Positions 1 to 10,992 of a stretch of 64,000 bases of DNA are shown here, in pieces. The translations under genes were made by a program, and so were the position numbers. The notes below the pieces were generated by a model. That model searched no databases, was not told the origin of the DNA, and worked only from the letters and a program-made list of their open reading frames with translations. How positions within the stretch are numbered: the first letter of the stretch is position 1; each line of letters opens with the position of its first letter. Source of the DNA: Leidyana gryllorum EB-2025a (taxonomy: Eukaryota; Apicomplexa); NCBI GenBank assembly GCA_048772705.1, contig JBLWGC010000104.1, positions 248,001-312,000 on the forward strand. Reading direction: 5' to 3'.

Positions 1-104
1 CAGCCTTCGGATGTTGCATGACACCTGGCAAAATTAATCCACGGGACCCCAAAGAGTGCTGCTGATGCGCAGTCGGACCCATCGCGCCATTTCCGGATTG
101 ATAC

Positions 105-870
105 TCAGCCCTCAGGGGCGGGATCACTGATGGCAACTGCAACGAAGATCGAGTTGTCATCGAACCTGAGGGGTAAGTGGGCAGCGGTGCTCCGGCCTGG
201 GGACTCGGCTCCTGTTGAATTGCTTCTTCGTTGTGAAGAGTAATCATCACTCACCATGGGAGCTGCAGCACTCTGCGGATAATGCCCTGAGGGTCCCTGA
301 CCTGTGTACCCTGGGTAGTTCATCGGAGTGGCCGGCATCGCAGCATAATTCTGCGCTCCCTGAACCATCGGATGAAAGTTTCCCGGGGGTACGGCTCCAG
401 CCCCAGAGGAAGGTGTTATACCTCCCAAATAAGTCGAAGTAGCTCCGGTCGTTGAGCCACTACGATAAGAGGGCGTGCGAGCCATGATGTGTGCTGTGCT
501 GAAGCTTTTGGGAAGTAGCACACCACCATGGAACACCATCTCCGTCACATCAATCTGCCCAATCCGTGATTGCCGGTTCTAAAAACGGCGTACTAACCTT
601 TTGAGTATCGTCGAACGAGTAACTGACACACAGCTCGCTATGTTTGTTGAATCCAACTGTCCAACCATTAGGAATCTGCCCATTTGCCTCTGCCACACGA
701 TAGACCTGGACCGCTTGGCGATACAAGACGGTTTCAGGTACACCATAGGGGCCAAACAAGCTAGGGCTCAAGCGAGTAGACTTGGCACGTCGGCGGTAAG
801 CTTTTGATCCGATATGAGCCAAGAACGGCAAGTCCAAGACATCCGCAATCACTTCAATAGTCTTCCCCAT
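105..870 (-). CDS. Hypothetical protein, two exons, Gly/Pro/Ser-rich C-terminus
   Basis: I do not recognise this protein. Exon 1 (870-598) starts at the first in-frame ATG and encodes a compact, non-repetitive domain of about 91 residues. A 43-nt intron (597-555, GTTAGT...GGGCAG) joins it in frame to exon 2 (554-105), giving 240 aa. Residues from about 115 on are low complexity, rich in Ser, Thr, Gly, Pro and Tyr, and probably disordered. The open frame runs a few codons upstream of the ATG, beginning just after a CCAG, so another 5' exon is possible. The splice is supported by correct phase and by loss of coding character inside the intron. Function cannot be assigned. Confidence 0.55.
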
Positions 871-2056
871 CGCAACGAACACCTGGAGAAACTCCTTGTC
901 TATTACTCATCTCGCGACCACACAATGCCCCAAATATTCATATAAAAATTAAAAGAATCTTGAGCGATCGGAATGTCGTCAGATGGGAACATAGCTTCAT
1001 GTAATCATCTCAAGCCTCATCTAGCACCTGTTACAAGGCCCCACATGGCCAGTATTTAGGGTCAAGCGTAATGTCAACACGAAGCAACGCAATTTACTGA
1101 CTCTTCAACCCTGAATTGGGGCGGGCGACAAACTTGCACACGTGATTACATCATTAAATGGATCGAGCCTGACCCACATACACAAGCTGGCGATGCTCTT
1201 CTGCACAGCCTACAGCCCAGGCGATAGAAATCTTTTACCACTGCCCTTCCGGTTGTGCTTGTATGTGTGTACGCTCGCACACGCACTGAAAAACGGATTA
1301 TTTGGATTGGCAGGGAAGCCAATAGCCACATCGATGAGTCTTCAGACTAACGCTCATCCATATGTAGCAGGGGTAGCCAGACGGTGCATCGTGTAGCGGC
1401 CGAGTAAAGAGCCCTATATCTGCCGTAGTTTGGGAAGGTGGCGAGTTTTTGCCCCTTCGGTGACTAATATCCCATCGTGCATACGTGAAGGAGTCCACCC
1501 CTTACACTCCATCTGCATTTGACCACTCTATTTGCTCAAGATACGATCAGCAGCACCTTCGATCCTCCACCGTTGTGCATTCTGAGTACGGCACTCGATA
1601 TATATTCGCGCATTGGCACACCGCTGGACCGGCTTTCAGCGTTTGCAGCCCCCACTCAGACACACATAGTTGAGAGTCTGGTCTTTGACCACACTTCGTA
1701 AACAGCTCGCCGCGGACAGGTAGCACTTGTGCCTCCCAATGAGCTCCACGCACTACTCATTCGAACAGATGGTGTCCTCGAGTAATACCTTGAAAGGAAG
1801 CAAGGTATGATCGCTTCAGGTGCCGCTCTGTGCAGCTATCGAACGCTTTCTGGACCGAAGCATCGCAGAGTTGTTCCGGCTGCCACGCGCCTACTTCGGG
1901 TTGTACTGAACTAGCAGGTGATCGTAGCTGGCAGCACCGGTGACACCGATGAGGCCGCGGACCAGCTCCTTCGACCTCCATGTCTGCGCCCTCAATGGCA
2001 CTTCAATTCTTGAAACGCCCAACTGTGGTGATGAGAGAAGCTGTATCAACTGACTT

Positions 2057-2149
2057 CCCGCAGCGTGCCACAGAGCTGCCAGAAGCTCCCGCAGCGTGCC
2101 ACAGAGCTGCCAGAAGCTCCCGCAGCGTGCCACAGAGCTGCCAGAAGCT
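2057..2149. repeat. Tandem repeat, 31 bp x 3
   Basis: Three consecutive perfect copies of a 31-bp unit beginning cccgcagcgtgcc, at 2057-2087, 2088-2118 and 2119-2149. No coding frame with other support crosses it. The perfect identity suggests recent amplification. Confidence 0.9.
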
Positions 2150-3088
2150 CTCGCTGGCAGCTGCGCACGGCATGACATTGTTCAGCTCAGAAAGGTACCG
2201 CCCTCCCTGCGTCAACCATCAAACTCAGCTATCCAGTGATCGAGCGGTCACGGTAGAAGGAGAAGTAGGGTTTTCCGAATGCAACAAGCAATTATTGGGC
2301 GGGTAAGGTAGGGACACACACGCCATTGAGCTCTCCGATTCACATCACACCCTTCTACCAGCTGAGCAAAGTTGGCTGTGCAAATCAATGCCCGAAAGAT
2401 TGATGCCTAAACAGATCTTTCCGACTTTTGTACACATAAATCTCGCGGATCTGCGGGTGGGTTTTGGTATCAATTGCTGGGTGAAAACGGGAAGTGATGT
2501 TGCTTCTCCGACTGTTCATTACCACCCAACAGTTGCCTGGTGGGATAACCTCTCACTGTCACCCGGTTGGGAGGCCCATCATCTGAAACTAGAAGCAGAT
2601 TCTCGGGTCCCACGAGGTGGGCGAGAGACTCTGAACGGTCCTCACCGGAAGGTGGGTTCAGTTGGGAGAAGTTCGTGTGGCCACACTAGGCTGGGAACAG
2701 AGCGTGTCAGCCACACCCTCCGACATCGAGTGGGAGAACCGGGGATCTGTTTTTTTTTGAGTTGAACTTTGTCGATCTGATCTGAATGTACTGCTGTCAA
2801 GTCGGACTCAATGTACCCTCCACGGGTTCATCTGCCCCCTGTCGTCCTAAGCAAATCACTTTTCGAGGGGGGAGACACAAACAGGATACAAAACACTCGT
2901 TTTTATTCCTTTCCCCCGAGGAAACTGAACCTCAAACACAAAAACTGAGACTCCAGAGCAGTGAATCAAATTCTTTGTTCCAATGAGGAACGATATCCAC
3001 GATGACAAAGCATCGTCGTTGAAAACACCTGCAGGTAGTCGCCTATAAGACACCTTAAGATCGACCAACAAGGTCACCGACGCCTATT

Positions 3089-3277
3089 GATCTGACGCCC
3101 AACTGTGTCCATTGGGTGTCATCGACCGTACGAGTCCAACGCAAATCGAAGGAAGCCACCCACGGTGGGCCTACGGTAAGGGATCCAACCGCAATGGGCT
3201 ACGGTAAGGGATCTGACGCCCATCCGTATCCCTTGGCTGTCGTCGACGGTATAACTCCATCACAAATTGACGGAGGC
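3089..3277. repeat. Diverged direct repeat of about 68 bp
   Basis: Two copies, 3089-3157 and 3210-3277, both start with gatctgacgccca and keep the same order of landmarks (a TTGG run, a GTCATCGAC/GTCGTCGAC block, a CTCCA/GTCCAA block and a GGAGGC/GGAAGCC end). Between them a short segment with ctacggtaaggga occurs twice. The copies differ at many positions, so this is an old duplication. Confidence 0.6.
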
Positions 3278-4048
3278 TTCTCGCGGTGGATAGAAAGACA
3301 GTTATTGAATCCACTCAGGAGGTTATTCTGCCTGACACCCGGAGATCGAGAGTTGTCGTGCCTTCCCAGTGTCTTCCCGGAGCTGAGGCGAGAGTTGAAT
3401 TACCAATCTGCCGCCTCCGGCCGGTAAAGAGGCCAACCCCACACAATGAGAGACTTGCGAGGGCGGGAGGGGGTCCGTGAACCTGCTGATTCATCGTCTA
3501 ACAGTCACCGGTTTGGAATACGGTAAGTCACTCAATACGAAACAGACGGTCGCACACGTGTGCTCGGTTCTACTTTTGTGTCCGGATGTTCTTGAGGGCG
3601 CCGCAGCGGCCATGTGGCGTTTCAGCGCTACATCGGCGGTGTGGTGGTCTCAAAGAGTGGTCGGATGCACTGGTATCTCTTTCTCTGCATCAGGGGGTAA
3701 GCCCCGGCTTTAACAATCGTACTAGGTGGACTGCTAACTTCCTACGCCGGGGCAAGCGGTCTCCCACGCGTCTCCGGGCTCTGAGTCCGCCTGGCCTAGG
3801 AGTGGACTACGGGGCGGTGAATGGACGGATTTAACACCGTTTCGTCTGTCTTTACGGCTCTCCCACTCCCAAACAAGTCGGAGCCAAGAATGATTTAGCA
3901 TTCCGTTGTCGATGTGCCCAACTGTCACTCTTTCCCAGTCGGATGCAGAACTGATGTATGTCTTATCATTCAACCATTGAGCACTGAGTTACTTAGGGTC
4001 GGTCCCGATCTGCCCACTCAGGTGACTCCGATCATGCCTTTCGGGTAG

Positions 4049-4451
4049 CATGAAGGACCGATGGATGTTCCACTTTTTCGACCCCTAATGCCGTTCTCAA
4101 CATGCCAATATTGAGGTCACGCTGATCACCCGTACCTCATGAGAACGACTGATGGCTGTCCCACCTTTCCGACCCTTGAGGGCGTTCTTAAGACGGCCAC
4201 TTACGCCAGTCCGAGCCGACATTAAGTCACTCAGAGCTAACGGGTCGACTGATGGGGGCATCCATCAGTCTTCTCATGCCCTACGAGTGATCTCAACATG
4301 CCAATTCTGAGGTCAGTACGATCACTCGTTCCACATGAGAAGGACTGATGGATATTCATTCCATCTTTCGACCTTAAAGCCGTTCTTAAGATCCCCACTT
4401 GTGTCACGCCAATCACTCGTTCCACATGAGAACGACTGATGAACGTCCCAA
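4049..4451. repeat. Degenerate interspersed repeat family
   Basis: Around 4049, 4138, 4335 and 4416 the sequence returns to a shared pattern: a CATGAGAACGACTGATGG-like block, then a TTTCGACCCT-like block, then GCCGTTCTTAAGA/GCCGTTCTCAACA and a TGCCA or CCCC end. A CACTCGTTCCACATGAGAA block precedes the last two copies. Spacing is irregular and the copies are clearly diverged. I see no terminal repeats or transposase frame. Confidence 0.55.
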
Positions 4452-4690
4452 GCTCTGAGCCACACAGACCGAGTCTGTACTTCGCCTCACAAGTCTGACA
4501 ATGATAGAAACATGTCTTTGGGAGATGCAGCAGGTCCTCTGGGGAGAAGGACTCCCTTGACCGGCTGATCTCTCATTGACTTGTGACCATCATCACTGCA
4601 CTCTCGACCCACATAGTTGTGAGACAAAGACCAAATTTGATCAGATCTTAGGAGATCTTTGTGCCACTTCACAATGGGAGAGAACCACAA

Positions 4691-4781
4691 GGGAAGGGGA
4701 GGGAAGGGAGGGAAGGGGAGGGAAGGGAGGGAAGGGAGGGAAGGGGAGGGAAGGGAGGGAAGGGGAGGGAAGGGGGGGAAG
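4691..4781 (+). repeat. G-rich polypurine tract (possible G-quadruplex/H-DNA)
   Basis: About 90 nt consists only of A and G on the + strand, built from runs of three to seven G separated by one or two A (ggga/gggaa units). Many G-runs fit the intramolecular G-quadruplex pattern, and the strict purine/pyrimidine asymmetry also allows triplex. It lies in the gene-poor stretch, about 340 bp beyond the PIGO stop codon. Confidence 0.8.
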
Positions 4782-5121
4782 TCGGCGTCGAGGCAAGCCC
4801 CGTCCGCCCTGTCATAAATTATCCTGTGGGCGATCTAACCGTATGGTAGAACTCCCGAAGTCTTCACATCACCAGAAGTGCAGTGGCTGCTCGAACCCCA
4901 TCGTGCCTCTTAATGATCAGGCAGCGATCCAAGCAGGTAAGTTTAAGAAATAGGGACGTTTGGAGGTACTTGGGTTGCAATTACATATGTCGGGTGGGCG
5001 TCGAGCGTCTGGGACGGTACTATTGTGTGCTTGTGTGTATGGGAGGTTTTCTGGCAGGCAATACAGGGTTGCTTCTCTGAGCGCTTTTACAGGAAGAAAA
5101 AGATAGGCCTTTCGATGGTTG

Positions 5122-8100
5122 CTATTGGGATGTGAGCTGATTTTTGCCATCGTTCGGGTCTGGGCGAGGTCTGACTATGAGTAGAGTCAAGAAGAGGCCT
5201 GCGAATGCTGTAAACGCTACCGCCCAGTCTATGAGGAACTTTGGTGCAAAATCTCTCCAAGCCTGAGCAAAAAATGGTTAGATATACGGAGAGAAGGCAG
5301 GCTTACTGGCAGATTCCATCGTTCTCTATATACTGTCGAAGCATCGATGGATATCATCAGCAGTAAGAGAAATTGCGCACTGGGGGTCGGTCAAGAGCGA
5401 GTGGAAGGGAACAATGGGTGCCTACCGGGTGAGGAGACGCACAACGCGGTCTGCAACAGACTGAACGCTTGTACAACGTAAATTCACCCAATGCACGATG
5501 ATAATGGGGAGCAGGGCTGGCGCTGTGATACAGTGCAGCACGACGAGTAAGACTGAGAGGAATTTGCCAAACTTGGTGAGCCCCACGAAGCCAGCAGACA
5601 GTGGCAATGCTCGGAAGTCGGCTCGATGGCCCATGGACCAAAACAAGTGCGTTCTGTTTATCAATGTCTCGAGTCAGAGAAGAAAGAGACTTTGTTTGAC
5701 TCACATCAGGAAGAATGCGATACTCAGCATTTCTTCGTCATTTATTAAGAAGAATGTACTCGTTTCCGCAATGTTGTTAGTGTTGCATTGGGAGGCTGTT
5801 GGTGACGAGAAGGAAAGTCGACGGGATCGAACAAATTCGTTGGGCGGGCGCTTCATTGCCAAACTATACGCGCGAACGGTACGTCTCGCTCGGGTTTGAT
5901 CCAACCGATTGATCAGCTGCTGGAGGTGAGACCCATTGGATGCAACACTCCGGATGACCTTTCCACTATGGGATTTGCCATCCGTCACCACTCGCGACAC
6001 GAGGAATTCCAGCGGCGCCAGAGCGGCAGCTTGGATACAGAGCGATACTGCCTGGGGGACATCCTGCAATACAAACAGGAAAAAGTAGAATGCGCTCCCC
6101 ATAATCATCGGTGCCAATGACATGACATTCTTCCTACTCCAGTACCGCTTCAAAGCGAATGTGTACACATAACTCAGGTGGAACACACACAGCATGAACG
6201 CCGCTCGGGGTAACAAGAGCCTCAACACCTGAAGGGAGAACGATAATAAAGAGAGTCAATTGTGGCAGAATAATGGGTGACAGTGGCAATGAGGCCGAGA
6301 CGCGACAGAGGCAGAGGCAGGATAGATTACAAAATCTGACTCTGAATGACTTCTCTCTCACTCACCTGATTCCATGATCTCTTTTCCACCAATCCACGTG
6401 GTACTCCGACAGCATAGGCCAAACCGCGAATAATTGGTGCTTTGTCCCATTCAACGGACGGTGCTGCCGTGTCATCTGTCTCAGCCGCGATCTGAGCACA
6501 GGCTGATAGATACAGAGTTCCCCACAGGGCTTGTAGAACACAAATGACAGCGGATACATGTCGGATACGGTCCAAACCGCTGTCCGCTGTCGTCGACTCC
6601 TGATGACTGACCCTCGATGTCAACTTGCTGCTGGAACTCGGTAAGGACGGGAAAGCTGAGGCCGGAATCCAGGGAGAAGCACTCATTAGATCAAGTTTGC
6701 CGGAGGGGCAACAAAGATCAGGTGATGTCGTCGTTGTCGACTCCTTCACTTCTGGAGAGTGGAACACAGCTGGCGAGTCGGCACTCAACCTCCCCGGCCC
6801 CGGATCAGACAACCGCCTTCGTCGTTTCCGTTGTCGCGGTTGAGTAGTGGGCGCTGGGGGGTCAGCCGCCGTCGCGGTCGTGCTGGTCAGGGACATGAAC
6901 ATAGGTGTGACGACGTCGTGGACAGGAGAATGCTCTCCTGTGGTCACTGCTTGCTGACTGCTATCGCCCTCTGGTAGCAATATATGACGAACGAAGTGGT
7001 TAACGTCCCCATTCATCTGCAATCGCTCTTGCTGCCGAGAGAATGTGAGCAACAGCTCGGGCAGACGTTTGCCACTCAATATGGTGTATAAAAGCAGAGC
7101 TGTCACAGAAGCCAGCAGAGCCGTGGCCAGATCAGAGTTATTCAGCCGCACGGAGGCCTTCGGCATCTCTGTTCTGGGTGAGATATAATGGATATCAAAA
7201 TTGTCAGAGGCTCGGAGTGCGATCAGGATAGCCCCGATCGCCACCCATACCTTCGCAGTCGCTCTCTTCAAGGTCTGACGACTCGACTGCATCAACACCG
7301 AACTTCCGGACCAGATACGTGCTGTTGCCCGAACACCAATCCACGTTACACAACACTGAAAGAGGAACCGCGTCAGTAATCCCGGGTACACTATAGCAGC
7401 CCCATGAGAGGTTTGTGCCGCAAAGTATACGATAACCGGGATCCAATGTCCATAGCTTGCAATCACTCTCAACAGTGTACCGAACCTGTCCCCACTCGAT
7501 TTCCAACCCCTCAGCTTCCATATAATAGTCCACCCAGAATCCTCGGCAACCAGTAAGCCACCCGCACAGCCGGAAGGCGGAGTGATTTCTTCGGCGAAAA
7601 GCTGAGTCTTCCATGCTGTCCGCCCATTTAACCATAGTCCTCCGATTGTCTCGACCACTTGGATCATGAGCATCCAATAGATACTCAGACCAACAAGACC
7701 AGCACACATCCATTCCCGTAGTCCCGTACTGATGGCATAGCCAGCGGACGCTACACACAACATTACTGCAGTCATCAGCAATCCGGGGAGCGCAAAATAG
7801 ATCTGTGTGTCTCCGAGACACACACTTGCAATAGTCTTAATTCCAAACACAATCGTGCTGCATACCATCGGCAACAGAGCTAAATATAGAGCCGGTAGTG
7901 GCCGTTGGTTCATTGATAGTATAATGCGTAGTTGTCGTTGGCCTTGGGAGGCAAAATCACGATAGATCGCCCAAGTCGCCTCCATAGTCTCTATCTCTTC
8001 TAATATCGTGTCAAATGGAATTAGGGGCGCTTCTCCATCTTGTCCCCAGAGGAGAAGAGGTGCCCTCACGTTGTCGTCTCCAGCGTCATTAATTTCCGCT

Positions 8101-10195
8101 TTGTCTACGGCTGCGAAAACTTCTCCCCATTGCTGTGTCCGCAGCTGAGTCTTGAGAATCTCAGTATGGTTCAAAACTCTGTCCCACAAGTCGTTCATAA
8201 GCGGATCGTCCAGAAGCTCTGGACGTGTCTTCGCTACCTCATTGATCCGAAGGTACAAATGCCAAGCGCGCACGTGCTGCAACGTTACTAAATAGCGAAG
8301 ATGACGCAGCCAGGCTAGTCGCGCAACAACAACGCTACCGGCATTGCTGCGCACCAGCTCGGGCACAGTTGTGAGTACTCCTTTTTGAAATCTCACGTTA
8401 GGTCCGAACGCCAACTCACACTCAGAATCCTCGTAGATTTTATCTTCGCTCGCTATCGTGGGCCATCCCACCATCCGTCCGCCATCACATAATAGTGCGG
8501 GGACAAGTGGAACTCCCTCGTCGTCCCGATGGATGGGAGCAAGTCGCGTGGCCGAGGGAATATCAGACGTTTCTAAATTGTACGTCCATGTATTCTTCCT
8601 CGAAAAGAGAGGGAACATCTCAGGAATGACATTCCCAATCGCGTTGGACGGCAATGGTATGCCCAGCAGGAATGCCCATGTGACTGTTAAATCGGTTTGT
8701 TCCACTGATCGAAAATCATAATCATGATCTTTTGTCCAGCGATCAGTCAGGCCAGTCGCCAGTGGTTCAGGGGGCGCCGTTAGTTCCAGCAAAGCCGGAG
8801 TTGAAAAGCTTGAGCGTATAGTGGTTGAATTGTAGAAGTAGTTACGCGGCAATAATGGTTGCGGGCTATACATGAATAATCCAGCTTCTACCTGAGCCCA
8901 GAAATGTGTGTGTTCGCACAAGGAGACACGTGTGTGGTACTCACCTCATCTTTGCCGGCCCCTCCATGGGCACCACTGTCGGTCATACCATGGTCGCCGA
9001 ACATGAATACCACAGTGTCGTCCCAGGGTGCGAAGGCGGGAAGCGTATGATTTGAGGACGGCGGAGCGAGTAGGGTGTCTTTGAGTGGGCCAAGGCGTCT
9101 TCTCCAGTTCGATCTGGGTGGCAGATTTGCTAAGAGTCGGCCGGCCTGCTCACGGCACAAGCGTCCGCCCGAGACAAAGTGTAGTATAGTAGAGAAGATA
9201 TCGTTATACATCTTGTACCGTTGCTGTTGAAGTGGATGTTTGGGGGTACGGTCATGGCCAATGTGATCACTGCCCAGAACGTGAGCCGCTATCCATCGCC
9301 AGTCCGCTCTCAAGTAGCGTTGTGCGGCTGGGACGTAGGGATACACAGTATTGTCCTGGTATACCAGATTGGAAGCCTGAAACGCTCGCATCCACAGCAA
9401 TTTCCAAAGACGATTGTGGATACCGTCATCGACAGTGTCATAGTCATGAAGATTCAGTCCCAAATCGATGAGTGTGGCGTTGAGCTGATTTTTGAAGAGC
9501 CGAAACCACGTGTCATCCCCTAGAGTCAAGAAGGGTCGTTGGGTCTTCTTGAGCTGCACTGGCAAAGAGTCGTCCAACTTGGACACCGATCCCATAATGC
9601 TCCTGCTGATATCAAAGAAGGGAGGTATATCGCCTATCATAAGGCCCCTTAAGCGTTGGGTGGTCATCGTGGGGGCGTCTGCGACGGCTCTATATAGCTG
9701 TGAGTGATATCGTTGTGACGAGTGTTGTAGGAGCTCGTGTGGCGTAGAGAATGCATTGTGTGGGGGGTCCCACTTTGTGGAATTCCATCCTAACCATGTG
9801 AATCGCAAGGCATCTACGATGAACATAATGTTATGAGTATAGAAGGCCGGAACCCAGGGGCGATCAGCGGGAGCTGAACAGTTCCGATCATTGAGTTCAT
9901 GATAGTCATCCGCATTGCCAGTCACATAATCTTTCAAGGCGTCTGCGCAATCGTGCACGGGTCTTGATGACGTGTTTGAACGATAGAGTCCAAGACACGG
10001 GTGGATAGGATCAAATTCGGGAAATAATGGAGGGTGAGCTTCAGTGCAAGTGTGTGAGATCCTCGATGATGTCGGTACATTCTGCAGAAATATAGCTTTA
10101 GTATATATCACAGTGGCTGCTGATAAGAGCACCACCACCAGAGCACTATGTCGGACGAGTTGGGGAGACACGAGACATCTCGGCCTCTCGTCCAT
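5122..10195 (-). CDS. PIGO: GPI ethanolamine phosphate transferase 3 (PIG-O)
   Basis: PIG-O adds ethanolamine phosphate to the third mannose of the GPI precursor in the ER membrane. My model has six exons: 10195-8945, 8891-6366, 6228-5705, 5653-5426, 5325-5307 (a 19-nt microexon) and 5262-5122, giving 1562 aa in one frame. Residues 17-40 form a membrane anchor. The luminal alkaline-phosphatase-like domain shows VDALRF, TTQRLRGL with MGDDTW-like GDDTW, HVLGSDHIGH, GDHGM and GAHGG, the expected two-metal ligands. The continuation LFMYSP across intron 1 also fits PIG-O. Many hydrophobic helices follow, and exon 4 has FWSMGHRADF...GFVGL, the conserved C-terminal GH motif of the family. The start is the first ATG before the anchor helix. 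It diverges from TBCA with 31 bp between start codons. Confidence 0.88.
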
Positions 10196-10226
10196 CGCGC
10201 CAACACCAAACAGGAAAAAAAAGGCG
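10196..10226. promoter_or_regulatory. 31-bp divergent intergenic region PIGO/TBCA
   Basis: The two start codons face away from each other across 31 bp. This is too short for two separate core promoters, so the 5' leaders must overlap or initiation must occur inside the partner gene. It includes a run of eight A on the + strand. The role is inferred from gene arrangement only. Confidence 0.5.
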
Positions 10227-10791
10227 ATGGCCGCTGCCCGCACGGGAATCTCTGGTATACTACGCGAGCTGACGCTCAAATTTGGAGTAAGCGGCGACGG
10301 CGGCTGTCGTTCATCAGTAGTCTACAGGCGCTCTCGAGGACCTTCAAAGAATACGGAACATATCTGGATGAGCTCGAGACCGAGAAACAAAGGCTCAAAA
10401 CTATGGAGGTAAACTTCAGTGCCTACGGGTGGTTGATGCATATCATCTGCCACAGGCTGAGGGAAAAGAGACCCGGCAGCAAACTAAGGTCATAGAGGAG
10501 ACTGAGCAGATGTTCCCACACGTTCGGAAGAACTGTGAGAAGCTCGCCAGCGGATTAGTGTCTCACTGGCAGATGAAACAGGATCCTCTCAAGGAAGAAC
10601 TTGCTGCTATGGAGGCAGCCGAGCGGTCCAAATACATCAAAGACATGGGCGGGCTTGCTATGAGGCTGAACTCCATCCTTACGACTCCAGTCGAGCGCAA
10701 CTGTCTTTCCGGCTCGCCTACGGAGACACAGCTCAAAGCTGTTTACCAAGAATTCCAAGCGATAGCTAATCCGCAAGGAGGAGAGTTATGA
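10227..10791 (+). CDS. TBCA: Tubulin-folding cofactor A-like protein
   Basis: Cofactor A holds beta-tubulin during folding. Three exons (10227-10286, 10328-10408, 10456-10791; introns 41 and 47 nt) give 158 aa. Residues 5-80 match the TBCA three-helix bundle pattern: an ILRELTLKFG start, a charged coiled coil, then KETRQQTKVIEETEQMFPHV, where the family has its Q-x-E-x-L-x-E-S-x-M-M-I-P motif. The family is usually about 110 aa; here the C-terminus runs some 60 residues longer, with another helical stretch and no known domain. The ATG was chosen because it places the TBCA helix in frame after splicing. An earlier ATG at 10148 is in a different frame and needs no splicing, but gives no TBCA start. 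Confidence 0.75.
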
Positions 10792-10866
10792 TCGAATCTG
10801 ATGTCAATAGCGCAATGTAAGTTCTTAAGCAGAAAAGTCAGGCATCCATCTCGGAATGACTACGGA

Positions 10867-10958
10867 GTGTGTCTACACACCCCCTAACAGTGTGTCCACA
10901 CACCCTCTGACAGTGTGTCTACACACCCTCTGACAGTGTGTCTACACACCCCCCCACA
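10867..10958. repeat. Minisatellite, 23 bp x 4
   Basis: Four near-identical 23-bp units, gtgtgtctacacaccctctgaca and variants, at 10867, 10890, 10913 and 10936, followed by C-rich sequence. Each unit contains the inverted pair GTGTGT...ACACAC, so the transcript could fold into small hairpins. It fills most of the gap between the stop codons of TBCA and GTF3C1 (convergent genes) and may help terminate one or both. Confidence 0.85.
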
Positions 10959-10992
10959 CCCCCCCATCAGGAGAGTGATGTGGGTTTCCTTT

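Larger units (their letters stand above)
883..5121. other. Gene-poor stretch with degenerate repeats
   Basis: About 4.2 kb separates the first gene from the 3' end of PIGO, far more than any other gap in the window. Open frames here are short, mutually overlapping and without recognisable domains, so I call no gene. It contains a 31-bp tandem triplicate, a diverged 68-bp direct repeat, a degenerate repeat family around 4.05-4.45 kb and a G-rich polypurine tract, each listed separately. It could be old mobile-element debris or a non-coding RNA locus. Nothing in the sequence decides between these. Confidence 0.6.

Noticed and set aside
2388-2765. 125-codon ORF in the gene-poor stretch
   Set aside because: Starts in unremarkable sequence, overlaps other short frames, has no domain and ends in a poly-T stretch; likely chance.
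4885-4905. tRNA B-box-like GGTTCGAGC on the - strand
   Set aside because: No matching A box, anticodon loop or acceptor stem could be drawn around it.
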